This document shows positions 33,041 to 42,011 of a stretch of 50,832 nt of DNA, one piece after another; the stretch's first letter is position 1; every line of letters begins with the position of its first letter. This stretch comes from Eubacteriales bacterium (lineage in GTDB: Bacteria; Bacillota; Clostridia; Oscillospirales; Oscillospiraceae). The notes under the pieces were generated by a model that saw only the letters and a program-made list of their open reading frames with translations, did no database searches and was not told the origin of the DNA. The position numbers were made by a program, and so were the translations under genes. The stretch lies in contig JAUNSH010000016.1 in NCBI GenBank assembly GCA_030539285.1, forward strand, positions 1 through 50,832. The letters run 5' to 3'.

Positions 33041-33865
33041 TCAGTTGCAGGAACAGGTGTCGTTATCTTTCCTGTCGCAGTCATCGGGGGAGAACTGCCT
33101 GGAGGGGAAGGGGATCCGGCTGAACATTTCACAGGGATCCTCGGTGCAGCAGCCGCCGGCAGAGTCACAGCATTCCTTGGTGGGAATGGAGTAATCCAGA
33201 ACGGGGATCACCAGCTGGGCATCCCGTTCCAGCCGGACGATGGAGAACTGCCCCAGGGTCACGAACAGCCGCCGCTGCCCGCCGGAAAGCACCAGCTCTT
33301 CGTCAAAGACGGAGCAGATGCCCTCCGGGATCTGAGCGGTGACGGTATCGCTGGCGCATTCGCACACATCCCGGATCTTGGACCCCAGCACCATGGGATC
33401 CAGTACCTCCACCACGGCGGTAGGACGGTTGGCGGTGCACAGAGTACGCCCGTCAGGACGGCCCAGGCCCGTATCGCTGCGGAAGATGTGGGCGCGGCTG
33501 TCCTCGCCGCACAGCACGGCCCGTTTGCTGAACACAGCCAGTCCGTAGAGGGTCGTGGGGCGGCAGGATCCAACAACCGCGTCCGCTACCACCCGGTAGT
33601 AGAAGGTGATGTCGATGCAGTAGTGGTTCCGGTCAAAGGCCACCGGCTCCACATCGATGTAAGTGTGGATCAGCTCCGCGCTGCGGACCCGGACATTGGC
33701 GGCGCTGTCCAGAAGCTGCTGAGAACCGCAGGTCAGGTAGACCCGAAGATCCTCAATGCAGTCCTTGTCGCGGCAGGAGTCGGTGATCTTTCGTGTGTGA
33801 ATGGACATGGTCTGGCGCGGATCGTTTGGCTCGCAGACTTGGGCGTCCAGGGATTGGTCTGACAT
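33041..33865 (-). CDS. Cysteine-rich protein of unknown function
   Basis: I do not recognise a named family. The 274 residues contain about 21 cysteines, including paired ones (SCRDKDC, VCECAS) and a C-terminal cluster (ECCDSAGGCC, then DPCEMF and DTCSCN). The centre looks like beta sandwich (VRSAELIHTYIDVEPVAFD, YCIDITFYYRV) with no signal peptide or membrane helix. ATG 33865 is chosen because GGGAGG lies 8 nt upstream; the longer frame to 33919 has none. Cysteine content and the spore-forming host make a spore-coat or structural role conceivable, but nothing here proves it. It is monocistronic. Confidence 0.8.
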   Translation of the reverse strand: MSDQSLDAQVCEPNDPRQTMSIHTRKITDSCRDKDCIEDLRVYLTCGSQQLLDSAANVRVRSAELIHTYIDVEPVAFDRNHYCIDITFYYRVVADAVVGSCRPTTLYGLAVFSKRAVLCGEDSRAHIFRSDTGLGRPDGRTLCTANRPTAVVEVLDPMVLGSKIRDVCECASDTVTAQIPEGICSVFDEELVLSGGQRRLFVTLGQFSIVRLERDAQLVIPVLDYSIPTKECCDSAGGCCTEDPCEMFSRIPFPSRQFSPDDCDRKDNDTCSCN

Positions 33866-33988
33866 GATAAATACCTCCCAGAAGAATGGTGATACGAAAA
33901 CCCGACGAAAACCGTTCAATCAGGTTTTGGCATAAGCATAGGCTTATAGGACAGTTTATGCGCGGCTTTCCGGGAAGTGCATAAAACG

Positions 33989-34013
33989 GGGGAAGAGCCG
34001 GAGGCTCTTCCCC
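33989..34013 (-). terminator. Rho-independent terminator
   Basis: An 11-bp stem (GGGGAAGAGCC 33989-33999 with GGCTCTTCCCC 34003-34013) is followed on the minus strand by CGTTTTAT, 10 nt after the galM stop. Confidence 0.8.
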
Positions 34014-34022
34014 ATGGTTGAT

Positions 34023-35039
34023 TTACCACTGAAAACGATAAACCGTTTCGCTGTGATAGCGCTCGCCGGCCTTTGTGACAGGCTGGGGCCAGTCGGGATG
34101 GTGCAGGGCGTCGGGATAGTACTGGGTTTCCAGGGCGACGCCGGTATTCTTCCCATAGTATACGCCGTCCTTGCCCTGCTCGTCCAGGAAATTGCCGGCG
34201 TAGAACTGGATGCCGGGACAGTCGGTATAGACTGCCATGCTCCGCCCGGAGACGGGGTCAGAAAGCTGGGCGCAGGGATTGCAGAAGACCTCCCAGTTGT
34301 GGTCGTATCCGCCCTGAAGCTTCAGGCACTCGTAATCCTGATGCAGGTCCTGGCCAATGGGCTTGGGGACCCGGAAGTCCATGGGGGTGCCCTCCACGCT
34401 GCGCTTTTCGCCGGTGGGAATGGCTTCGGCGTCGTCGGGATTGAAGAATCTGCCGGGAATGGTCAGCAGCTGGTCCATGGCGGCATCGGTATGCTCATGG
34501 CCCCGCAGGTTAAAGTAGCTGTGGTTGGTGAGATTGAACACGGTGTTCTGATCGCAGATGCCGTCATACACAATGTGCAGGCCGCCAGAGGCATCCAGCT
34601 GGTAGGTGACCCGGATCACGGCGTTCCCGGGGAAGCCCTGGTCACCGTGGGGGCTGTTCAGCTCCAGCGTAACGGCGGTCCCGGTGTGGGAAACCAGCTT
34701 CCACATTCTGTGAAAATAGTAGTCGGGGCCGGAGTGCAGGTTGTTTCCATGCTCGTTGGGGGTCATTGTATACTCTCTGCCGCCCAGTCGGAAGGCGGCA
34801 CCCTGAATGCGGTTGGCATTGCGTCCGACGGTGGCCCCCAGACAGCCGCCGCCGTTCGCGTAGCCGTTGCAGTCGTCAAAGCCCAGCACCACGTCTGCCA
34901 GACTGCCCGCACTGTCGGGAACCAGCAGGGAAACCAGAGTGGCGCCATAGTCGCAGATCCCGGCGGTGATGCCGCCGCAGGATATTGTGTAGAGGCTTGC
35001 TTCCTCTCCCGATGGCAAAATGCCGAAATTTTTCTTCAC
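34023..35039 (-). CDS. galM: Aldose 1-epimerase (mutarotase)
   Basis: This 338-residue galactose-mutarotase-like enzyme interconverts alpha and beta anomers of hexoses. It has the GalM signatures DYGATLVSLLVPD, GATVGRNANRI, the catalytic His in NLTNHSYFNL, DFRVPKPIG, GYDHNW and the Glu in TGVALETQYYPD. I place the start at GTG 35039, because AAAGGAG sits 8 nt before it. The ATG at 35057 is part of that ribosome site (ATGAAAGGAGC) and has no site of its own. It is monocistronic, divergent from nrdD, and links to sugar use elsewhere in the window. Confidence 0.93.
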   Translation of the reverse strand: MKKNFGILPSGEEASLYTISCGGITAGICDYGATLVSLLVPDSAGSLADVVLGFDDCNGYANGGGCLGATVGRNANRIQGAAFRLGGREYTMTPNEHGNNLHSGPDYYFHRMWKLVSHTGTAVTLELNSPHGDQGFPGNAVIRVTYQLDASGGLHIVYDGICDQNTVFNLTNHSYFNLRGHEHTDAAMDQLLTIPGRFFNPDDAEAIPTGEKRSVEGTPMDFRVPKPIGQDLHQDYECLKLQGGYDHNWEVFCNPCAQLSDPVSGRSMAVYTDCPGIQFYAGNFLDEQGKDGVYYGKNTGVALETQYYPDALHHPDWPQPVTKAGERYHSETVYRFQW

Positions 35040-35233
35040 GGAAATTGCTCCTTTCATTTTTCGTAGGGAAACGCACAGGATTATGTAAAGGCGCTTTCCG
35101 AAATTATACTATAATCCTTTGATGATTTCAAACCTTTCTTTCGGAAAAGCGCGAAAAAAGACAACAATCGATTGAGCGGCTGCGGTCTTTTTACCGGACC
35201 GGAATCGATAACTTTTTCCCGGTAAAAAGAGAG

Positions 35234-35284
35234 ATACTGTATTTTGTGTCCAGGACTTGACAAAACCACAATATCTTGTATAAT
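35234..35284 (+). promoter_or_regulatory. nrdD promoter with two NrdR-type boxes
   Basis: TTGACA (35257-35262), 16 bp, TATAAT (35279-35284). Two sequences match the palindromic NrdR box pattern: ATACTGTATTTTGTGT (35234-35249) and CCACAATATCTTGTAT (35266-35281). Their starts are 32 bp apart, three helical turns, the usual spacing for NrdR tandem boxes. The second overlaps the spacer and -10, fitting repression. Confidence 0.8.
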
Positions 35285-35335
35285 AAGCTCTGCACAAGTC
35301 CCATGACCCATCGAACCCCCAAGGAGGAGAACCCT

Positions 35336-37561
35336 ATGAAAATCATTAAGCGCAACGGCGCGGAAGTTGTTTTTGACATCGACAAGATCATTATGGCCGT
35401 GACCAAGGCCAATGAGGCAGTCGATGAAAGTGTGCGGATGACCCCGCTGCAGATCCAGCGGATCTCTCAGAGCGTGCAGATTTCCTGTGAGGAAATGGGT
35501 CGCAGCCCCTCTGTGGAGGAGATCCAGGACCTGGTGGAAAAGGCCATCATGGCCCACGGCGCCTTTGAGGTCGCAAAGGAATATATCACCTATCGTTATA
35601 CCCGTTCTCTGGCCCGCCAGTCCAACACCACCGACGACCGGATCCTCAGCCTCATCGAGTGCAACAACGAGGAAGTCAAGCAGGAGAACGCCAACAAGAA
35701 CCCCACCATCAATGCGGTCCAGCGGGACTACATGGCAGGCGAGGTCAGCAAGGACATCACCCGCCGGATCCTGCTGCCCCCGGAGATCGTGGCGGCCCAC
35801 GAGGCTGGCATCATCCACTTCCATGACTCCGACTATTATGCCCAGCATATGCACAACTGCGATCTGGTGAATCTGGAGGACATGCTGCAAAACGGCACCG
35901 TGATCTCCGGCACCCTGATCGAGAAGCCCCACTCCTTCTCCACCGCCTGCAACATCGCCACCCAGATCATTGCCCAGGTGGCTTCCAACCAGTACGGCGG
36001 CCAGTCCATCAGCCTTACCCATCTGGCACCCTTTGTCCAGATCAGCCGGGAAAAGATCCGCAAGAGCGTAGAAAAGGAAATGGCAGCCTTTGGCGTCAGC
36101 CCCAGCGAGGAGGCCATCACCAAGGTGGTGGAGGATCGTCTGCGGGAGGAAGTCCGCCGGGGCGTGCAGACCATTCAGTATCAGGTGGTGACCCTGATGA
36201 CCACCAACGGACAGGCACCCTTCATCACCGTGTTCATGTACCTCAACGAGGCCAAGAGCGAGCAGGAGAAGAAGGACCTTGCCATGATCATCGAGGAGAC
36301 CCTGCGCCAGCGCTACGAGGGCGTGAAGAATGAGAAGGGCGTGTGGATCACCCCCGCTTTCCCCAAGCTCATCTACGTGCTGGAGGAGGACAATGTCCGG
36401 GAGGGAACCCCTTATTTCTACCTGACCCGTCTTGCTGCCGAGTGCACCGCCAAGCGCATGGTGCCCGACTACATCAGTGAGAAGAAGATGAAGGAATTCA
36501 AGCTCTCCAAGGGTGAGACTGCGGGTAACGGCGACGTGTACACCTGCATGGGCTGCCGCAGCTTCCTGACTCCGGACCGTTCCGGCAACGGCTGGGACAA
36601 CATCGCGAATGCCGGCAACTATGAGCCGGGAAAGCCCAAGTACTACGGCCGCTTCAATCAGGGCGTTGTCACCATCAATCTGGTGGACGCGGCCCTGTCC
36701 TCCGGCCGGGACATGGGGAAGTTCTGGGAGATTTTCGAGGAGCGGCTGGAGCTGTGCCATCAGGCGTTGCAGTGCCGTCACGAGCGCTTGAAGGGCACCC
36801 TGTCCGATGCCGCTCCCATTCTGTGGCAGTACGGCGCGCTGGCGAGACTGGAAAAAGGGGAACCCATCGACAAGCTGCTCTACGGCGGCTACTCCACCAT
36901 TTCTCTGGGCTATGCGGGCCTTTACGAGTGCGTCAAGTACATGACCGGCAAGTCCCACACGGACGAGGAGGCCAAGCCCTTCGCACTGGCGGTCATGCAG
37001 AAGATGAATGACAAGTGCCTGGAGTGGAAGACCGCGGAGAACATCGATTACTCCCTCTACGGCACACCTCTGGAATCCACCACCTATAAGTTCGCCAAGT
37101 GCCTGCAGAAGCGCTTCGGCATCATCCCCGGCATTACGGACAAGAGCTATATCACCAATTCCTATCACGTTCACGTTTCTGAGCAGATCGATGCCTTCAC
37201 CAAGCTGTCCTTCGAGGCGGAGTTCCAGCAGCTGTCCCCCGGCGGCGCCATCAGCTATGTGGAGGTGCCCAATATGCAGCAGAACATCGACGCGGTGTTG
37301 GAGCTGATGCAGTACATTTACGACAATATCATGTACGCTGAGCTGAACACCAAGTCCGACTACTGCCAGGAGTGCGGCTACGACGGCGAGATCTCCATTC
37401 AGGAGGACACCGACGGCAAGCTGGTCTGGGTGTGCCCTCAGTGCGGCAATACCGATCAGAGCAAGATGAACGTTGCCCGCCGTACCTGCGGCTATATCGG
37501 CACCCAGTACTGGAACCAGGGCCGTACCCAGGAGATCAAGGACCGGGTCCTGCATCTGTAA
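35336..37561 (+). CDS. nrdD: Anaerobic ribonucleoside-triphosphate reductase (class III)
   Basis: This 742-residue glycyl-radical enzyme reduces ribonucleoside triphosphates to dNTPs without oxygen. It has an N-terminal ATP-cone (MKIIKRNGAEVVFDIDKI), the catalytic core with FHDSD and YTCMGCRSF, a C-terminal zinc site of two CxxC motifs (YCQECGYDG, WVCPQCGN) and the radical loop RRTCGYIG. I choose ATG 35336, 7 nt after AAGGAGG, and reject the upstream extension to 35276. The activase gene nrdG, normally adjacent, is not next to it in this window. Two NrdR boxes overlap its promoter. Confidence 0.97.
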   Translation: MKIIKRNGAEVVFDIDKIIMAVTKANEAVDESVRMTPLQIQRISQSVQISCEEMGRSPSVEEIQDLVEKAIMAHGAFEVAKEYITYRYTRSLARQSNTTDDRILSLIECNNEEVKQENANKNPTINAVQRDYMAGEVSKDITRRILLPPEIVAAHEAGIIHFHDSDYYAQHMHNCDLVNLEDMLQNGTVISGTLIEKPHSFSTACNIATQIIAQVASNQYGGQSISLTHLAPFVQISREKIRKSVEKEMAAFGVSPSEEAITKVVEDRLREEVRRGVQTIQYQVVTLMTTNGQAPFITVFMYLNEAKSEQEKKDLAMIIEETLRQRYEGVKNEKGVWITPAFPKLIYVLEEDNVREGTPYFYLTRLAAECTAKRMVPDYISEKKMKEFKLSKGETAGNGDVYTCMGCRSFLTPDRSGNGWDNIANAGNYEPGKPKYYGRFNQGVVTINLVDAALSSGRDMGKFWEIFEERLELCHQALQCRHERLKGTLSDAAPILWQYGALARLEKGEPIDKLLYGGYSTISLGYAGLYECVKYMTGKSHTDEEAKPFALAVMQKMNDKCLEWKTAENIDYSLYGTPLESTTYKFAKCLQKRFGIIPGITDKSYITNSYHVHVSEQIDAFTKLSFEAEFQQLSPGGAISYVEVPNMQQNIDAVLELMQYIYDNIMYAELNTKSDYCQECGYDGEISIQEDTDGKLVWVCPQCGNTDQSKMNVARRTCGYIGTQYWNQGRTQEIKDRVLHL

Positions 37562-37571
37562 AGATCCCCAC

Positions 37572-37609
37572 AAAACCATGAAGCGTTCCGCCGCTTCATG
37601 GTTTTTTTA
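37572..37609 (+). terminator. Rho-independent terminator of nrdD
   Basis: AAAACCATGAAGCG (37572-37585) pairs with CGCTTCATGGTTTT (37592-37605), continuing into a run of T. Confidence 0.9.
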
Positions 37610-37651
37610 TAGGAAAATGTGTCTTCATTGCAGGATAGACCCGGTTTACTC

Positions 37652-37680
37652 TTGCGTTTTTTGAAAGAAAAGGCTATAAT
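37652..37680 (+). promoter_or_regulatory. Promoter of the xpaC-telA-ydcF operon
   Basis: TTGCGT (37652-37657), 17-bp spacer, TATAAT (37675-37680), 28 nt before the ATG. Confidence 0.7.
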
Positions 37681-37708
37681 AAGATGACTATTGCGTGGAG
37701 TGGATCGT

Positions 37709-38917
37709 ATGGCGAACAACAATCAGGACTGGGAAGCGCTGGGCCGGAACATTCAGGAGATCATCGATCAGGCCGTCAATTCCCAGGACTATCGAAAATT
37801 GAATCAGACCATCACCAAGACGGTGAACCACGCCATTGACGTGGGCGGGGAGGCGGTGCGCCGGGCGGTGGATACTGCCGCACGGTCAGTGGACAATGCC
37901 GCCCGGACGGCGCAGGCGAAGCAGAAGCCGGTGATCATCGAAGAGCCGGAAACCCTGCCGGCCTTGTACGGAAGTACCGACGGAAAGACCGCCGTGGGCA
38001 TCGTGAAGATCGTGGGCGGGAGCCTGCTCAGCGCACTGGGTTTGGCAGGAGCCATTTCTGCGGTCGTTTTCAGTATTCTGATGGGTTCCGGCTTTGGAAC
38101 AGGATTTTTTGGTGCTGCGGCGTTGATCGGCGGCATTGGCCTGATCTTCAGCGGCGTGCATGGATTGGAGCGGGTGAGCCGCTTTAAAAAGTATTGTAAA
38201 ACTCTGGGCAAAAATACCCACTGCGCTCTGGAAAAGCTGGCAAGAAGCGTGGGAAAAAATGTGAAATTCGTCCGCAAAGAGCTGGTGAAAATGATCGACG
38301 ACGGCTACTTTTTGGAGGGACATCTGGACAAAGAGGAAGCGAATCTGATCACCAGCCATGAGACCTACCGCCATTATGAGCAGAGCCGCCTTGCGCTGGA
38401 AGCCCGAAAGAAAGCGGAACTGGAAGCGGCGAAACAGGCGGCGAAGCCCAACCCTTCCGCAGACCCCAGGGTCCGGGAGGTCATGGAACGAGGCAACGCC
38501 TTCATCGCCCAGATACGCCGCTGCAACGATGCCATCCCCGGCGAGGAGATGTCCGGTAAGATCACCCGGATGGAGCTGATCGTCCGGCGGATCTTTGAGC
38601 GGGCACAGGCCCACCCGGAGATCGTACCTGATTTGAAAAAGCTGATGGATTACTACCTGCCCATGACGGTGAAGCTTCTGAATGCTTACGCGGAGATGGA
38701 TGCCCAGCCCGCTCAGGGGGAGACGATCCGCGCGTCAAAGAAGGAGATCGAGGACACCCTGGATACTCTGAATCTGGCTTTTGAAAAGCTGCTGGATGAC
38801 CTGTTTGAGGATACCGCCATGGATGTATCCAGCGATATTTCCGTGCTGAATACCCTGCTTGCCCAGGAGGGCCTGACCGACGATGAGCTTTCGAAACTGA
38901 AGAAACGGGAGATTTGA
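37709..38917 (+). CDS. XpaC-like membrane protein (5-bromo-4-chloroindolyl phosphate hydrolysis family)
   Basis: This protein of about 402 residues belongs to the XpaC family, usually encoded next to TelA as here. The first ~100 residues are polar and predicted helical. Two hydrophobic segments (IVGGSLLSALGLAGAISAVV and an adjacent Gly-rich stretch) form a membrane hairpin at about 105-155. The C-terminal part is helical and coiled-coil-like, with ALEARKKAELEAAKQ. The molecular role of XpaC is not established; linkage to TelA suggests an envelope-stress or toxic-compound resistance module. ATG 37709 follows GGAG by 8 nt. The next gene starts 2 nt after the stop. Confidence 0.88.
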   Translation: MANNNQDWEALGRNIQEIIDQAVNSQDYRKLNQTITKTVNHAIDVGGEAVRRAVDTAARSVDNAARTAQAKQKPVIIEEPETLPALYGSTDGKTAVGIVKIVGGSLLSALGLAGAISAVVFSILMGSGFGTGFFGAAALIGGIGLIFSGVHGLERVSRFKKYCKTLGKNTHCALEKLARSVGKNVKFVRKELVKMIDDGYFLEGHLDKEEANLITSHETYRHYEQSRLALEARKKAELEAAKQAAKPNPSADPRVREVMERGNAFIAQIRRCNDAIPGEEMSGKITRMELIVRRIFERAQAHPEIVPDLKKLMDYYLPMTVKLLNAYAEMDAQPAQGETIRASKKEIEDTLDTLNLAFEKLLDDLFEDTAMDVSSDISVLNTLLAQEGLTDDELSKLKKREI

Positions 38918-38919
38918 TT

Positions 38920-40062
38920 ATGAGCACTGAATGGAACAAAGAAACGATCCCCAGCCTGACGCTGGAACCGGATCTGAACGACACCCAGGAGCTGGTGGTG
39001 GCGGAGGAAACTGCCATCCAGCAGACCCAGCCGGAGACCACGCTGACCCCGGAGGAACAAAGAATCGTGGATGACTTCGCCGCGAAGATCGACGTGGAGA
39101 ACACCACCCAGATTTTGCAGTACGGCGCGGGCACCCAGAAGAAAATGGCGGATTTCTCCGACACTGCCCTGGCCAACGTCCGCACCCAGGACCTGGGCGA
39201 GGTGGGCGACCTGATCACCAGCGTGGTGGGGGAATTGAAGGGCTTCGATGCAGAGGAGGAGAAGGGCTTGTTCGGCTTCTTCCGCAAGCAGGCTAACAAG
39301 CTGGATGTCATGAAGACCCGCTATGCCAAGGCGGAGGCCAATGTGGAAAAGATCAGCGACGCTTTGCAGCAGCATCAGGTGCGGCTGCTGAAAGATTCCG
39401 CGGTTCTCGATAAGATGTACGAGCAGAATCTGGCCTACTTCAAGGAGCTGACCATGTACATTCTGGCGGGTAAGCAGAAGCTGGAACAGGTACGCTCCGG
39501 AAAACTGCGCCAGCTGGAGGAAACGGCTCAGCGCACCGGCCTGGCCGAGGACGCCCAGGCGGCGAGAGACCTGTCTGAGAAGTGCCTGCGGTTTGAAAAG
39601 AAGATCCACGATCTGGAGCTGACCCGGGCCATCTCCATCCAGACCGCCCCCCAGATCCGTATGATCCAGAATAACGACAACGTGATGGTGGAGAAGATCC
39701 AGACCACCTTGGTCAACACCATCCCCCTGTGGAAGAATCAGATGGTACTGGCCCTGGGCATTGCCCACTCCACCGAGGCGGCCCAGGCCCAGCGGCAGGT
39801 GACGGACATCACCAACGCCCTGCTGAAACAGAACGCCGAGAAGCTGCACATGGCTTCCGTGGAGACCGCTAAAGAAGCGGAACGGGGTATCGTGGACATC
39901 GAGACCCTGAAAAAGACCAACGCCGAGCTGATCCAGACTCTGGACGACGTGATGAAGATCCAGGAAGAGGGCCGTGTCAAGCGTCAGGCGGCGGAAGTCG
40001 AGATGGCCAAGATGGAAAATGATCTGAAGACCAAGCTGCTCCAGATCCGGAGCGGCAATTGA
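38920..40062 (+). CDS. TelA-family toxic anion resistance protein
   Basis: This 380-residue, almost wholly helical cytoplasmic protein matches the TelA/KlaA family, originally tied to tellurite resistance but often of broader envelope-stress use. Family-like segments include NTTQILQYGAGTQKKMADFS, LGFFxFF-like KGLFGFFRKQANKL, QLEETAQRTG and ISIQTAPQIRMIQNNDNVMV broken by normal variation, then NTIPLWKNQMVLAL. ATG 38920 is used (GGGAG 8 nt upstream); the TTG at 38914 overlaps the preceding stop. Its TGA overlaps the TTG start of the downstream ydcF-like gene. Confidence 0.93.
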   Translation: MSTEWNKETIPSLTLEPDLNDTQELVVAEETAIQQTQPETTLTPEEQRIVDDFAAKIDVENTTQILQYGAGTQKKMADFSDTALANVRTQDLGEVGDLITSVVGELKGFDAEEEKGLFGFFRKQANKLDVMKTRYAKAEANVEKISDALQQHQVRLLKDSAVLDKMYEQNLAYFKELTMYILAGKQKLEQVRSGKLRQLEETAQRTGLAEDAQAARDLSEKCLRFEKKIHDLELTRAISIQTAPQIRMIQNNDNVMVEKIQTTLVNTIPLWKNQMVLALGIAHSTEAAQAQRQVTDITNALLKQNAEKLHMASVETAKEAERGIVDIETLKKTNAELIQTLDDVMKIQEEGRVKRQAAEVEMAKMENDLKTKLLQIRSGN

Positions 40063-40976
40063 CCCGGGGCGGTAAGCGGCTGTGGGCCGTGTTCCTGCTC
40101 CTGTGCGTGCTGGCGTCGGGTATCCTCCCGGTAAAGGCGGATACGCAGGAGTATCGACAGCAGCTTTTGAAGGCTTACAGCAGCGCCCCGGAGAATTCCT
40201 CCGCGAAAATTGAAACGCTGCTATCCCAGCTGGAAGTGGAATCACCGGCTCAGGGCACCATGTGGCGGCAGATCATGTCCGACTGGGACCGTCTGAATCA
40301 TTCCGGCTTTGCTTCCCGCCGCGGTTTGCAGGAGGGCCTGGCACAGGATGATTCTCTGTGCATTGTGGTATTTGGCTACGGGCTGAACACGAATGGATCC
40401 ATGAAGCAGGAATTATATGACCGCCTGAACATCGCTTTGCAGGCGGCCCGGCAGTATCCCAACGCCTATATCGCGGTGACCGGGGGCGAGACTGCGGGTG
40501 TCAAGGGCATCTCCGAGGCGGCGGTGATGGCGATCTGGCTGATGAACAACGACATTCCTGAGAACCGGATCATTCTGGAAAAGACATCCCTGAGTACCAC
40601 AGAAAACGCCCAGAATACCTGCACGATTTTGAATCAGAAGTATCCGCAGATCAAGCAGCTGGCAGTGGTGACCAGTGATTACCACATCACCCTGGCCGCT
40701 GCGGCTCTGCAAACGGCCTGTACCTACAGCGCTGCCATGCGGGGTGGTCGGGAGATGACCGTAGTCGCGGGGGCCTCCTGTGCCACCTCCACATCGGTGG
40801 GAAACAACCTTTCCACCCAGGCATGGTGCATCAGCGCCATTACTGGTACGAGATGGACGAGCAGCAGCACGGCATCCGCCGTTCAGAAAGAGACGGAGCC
40901 GGAACCCCAGGAGGAGTTCTACGCGGCAGACGATCCGATGGCTTTTGAAGAGGAATCGGATACCTGGTATGAATAG
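40059..40976 (+). CDS. YdcF/DUF218-family exported protein
   Basis: This 305-residue protein has a signal peptide (LWAVFLLLCVLASGILPVKA) and a DUF218 domain with the signatures VVFGYGLNTNGSM, YIAVTGGETAG and SEAAVMAIWLMN, then LEKTSLSTTENAQNT and VVTSDYH. DUF218 proteins such as ElyC and SanA affect cell-envelope precursors, but the activity of this group is not settled. The C-terminus is acidic and Glu-rich. The start is TTG 40059 within TTGA, where the TelA stop overlaps; CGGAG precedes it. It is the last gene of the operon and ends in TAG. Confidence 0.88.
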   Translation: MTRGGKRLWAVFLLLCVLASGILPVKADTQEYRQQLLKAYSSAPENSSAKIETLLSQLEVESPAQGTMWRQIMSDWDRLNHSGFASRRGLQEGLAQDDSLCIVVFGYGLNTNGSMKQELYDRLNIALQAARQYPNAYIAVTGGETAGVKGISEAAVMAIWLMNNDIPENRIILEKTSLSTTENAQNTCTILNQKYPQIKQLAVVTSDYHITLAAAALQTACTYSAAMRGGREMTVVAGASCATSTSVGNNLSTQAWCISAITGTRWTSSSTASAVQKETEPEPQEEFYAADDPMAFEEESDTWYE

Positions 40977-40977
40977 A

Positions 40978-41008
40978 AAAACGGACGGCATTGACCGTCC
41001 GTTTTTTC
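40978..41008 (+). terminator. Rho-independent terminator
   Basis: AAAACGGACGG (40978-40988), CATTGA, CCGTCCGTTTT (40995-41005) and more T. It ends the xpaC-telA-ydcF operon and could serve the convergent mgtC-like gene. Confidence 0.88.
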
Positions 41009-41026
41009 GTTGACCAAGAAATAGTA

Positions 41027-41701
41027 TTAAAGCTCTTCTAAGTATACGACGCCATCCACAGCCCGGATGCTGTCCAGCAGCTGCTGATGGTTTTGCTTGG
41101 CTCTGGACTTCAGAGTGACGATGAAGGAGCGGATGTCGTCCTCCGCCGCTTCCGTGTGGTCCAGCTGCAAATTGTCGATCTCCAGCCCCAATTCCCGGGT
41201 GCCCCGGATGAAGCTGCCCAGGGTCACCGAGGTGCTCAGCTCCACGTAGATCTCCATAATTTTGGAGTTGCGGTGCATCTGGTCATCCCAGCGGTGCATG
41301 ACCGTCAGAACCGCGTAGATGGCACAGCCGCCCAGTACGGCGGCTTCGTAAAAGCCGATCCCGATGGCAAGCCCCACCGCCGCGGCGGCCCACAGTCCGG
41401 CGGCCGTGGTCAGCCCCCGGATCTGATTGCGCTTGGTCACAACAATGGTGCCCGCACCCAAAAAGCCAATGCCGCTGACCACCTGGGCACCCATCCGTAC
41501 GGGATCGCCGGTATCGAACACCTGATAGATGTACTGGTTGGTCAGCATGATGAGACAGGAGCCGACGCAGACCAGCATATAGGTCCGCAGTCCGGCAGGC
41601 CGGTTTTTCATGCCACGCTCCATGCCGATAATGCCGCCCAGAAAAAAGGCGGCAAGAATACGGATCATGATCGAGGTATAGGTCACTTCTCTGACGGCCA
41701 T
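41027..41701 (-). CDS. MgtC/SapB-family membrane protein
   Basis: This 224-residue protein has four or five membrane helices in its first ~140 residues with the MgtC signatures GGIIGMERGMKNRPAGLRTYMLVCVGSC broken across helices 1-2, GAQVVSGIGFLGAGTI and GLTTAAGLWAAAAVG. A cytoplasmic C-terminal ACT-like domain (MEIYVELSTSVTLGSF onward) follows. MgtC-like proteins are linked to magnesium homeostasis and membrane potential; the exact role here is unknown. ATG 41701, preceded by AGGTG, is preferred over GTG 41710. Confidence 0.9.
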   Translation of the reverse strand: MAVREVTYTSIMIRILAAFFLGGIIGMERGMKNRPAGLRTYMLVCVGSCLIMLTNQYIYQVFDTGDPVRMGAQVVSGIGFLGAGTIVVTKRNQIRGLTTAAGLWAAAAVGLAIGIGFYEAAVLGGCAIYAVLTVMHRWDDQMHRNSKIMEIYVELSTSVTLGSFIRGTRELGLEIDNLQLDHTEAAEDDIRSFIVTLKSRAKQNHQQLLDSIRAVDGVVYLEEL

Positions 41702-41890
41702 CAGCGTCACCTGCTTTCCATTAAAAAATTTACCGTAATTTTACCATTGGAAGAAAGTGGTGTCAAGAAATACCATTCTACATCCTTCGTGCTGTAACGG
41801 GAGAGGGCGGCAGAATGCCGTTGTTTTCACTAAATTATATGCAAAGAATTTGACGTTTTTGATAAATCACGAATGGGGCCGCGCAAGTTG

Positions 41891-41940
41891 TTGACGAAAT
41901 CCCCAAAACGTACTATACTTACGGGGAAGAGAAACGTTTC
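41891..41940 (+). promoter_or_regulatory. malQ promoter with a LacI/CcpA-type operator
   Basis: TTGACG (41891-41896), 17 bp, TATACT (41914-41919). The perfect palindrome GAAACGTTTC (41931-41940) begins 12 bp downstream of the -10, at about +5. It matches the core of LacI-family operators and catabolite-responsive elements, suggesting repression by a MalR- or CcpA-like protein. A CCATTGG and AT-rich stretch at 41711-41890 shows nothing else. Confidence 0.75.
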
Positions 41941-42011
41941 CAAATTCCGTTGACAGGATGCGGATACGGTGTGCGCCATTCGGCGCGATTCTGAGAAAGA
42001 GGAGCTACATT

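Noticed and set aside
35081-37579. An 832-codon minus-strand frame over nrdD
   Set aside because: It is the antisense shadow of a strongly conserved nrdD gene, rich in His/Leu/Val/Gly, with no recognisable domain.
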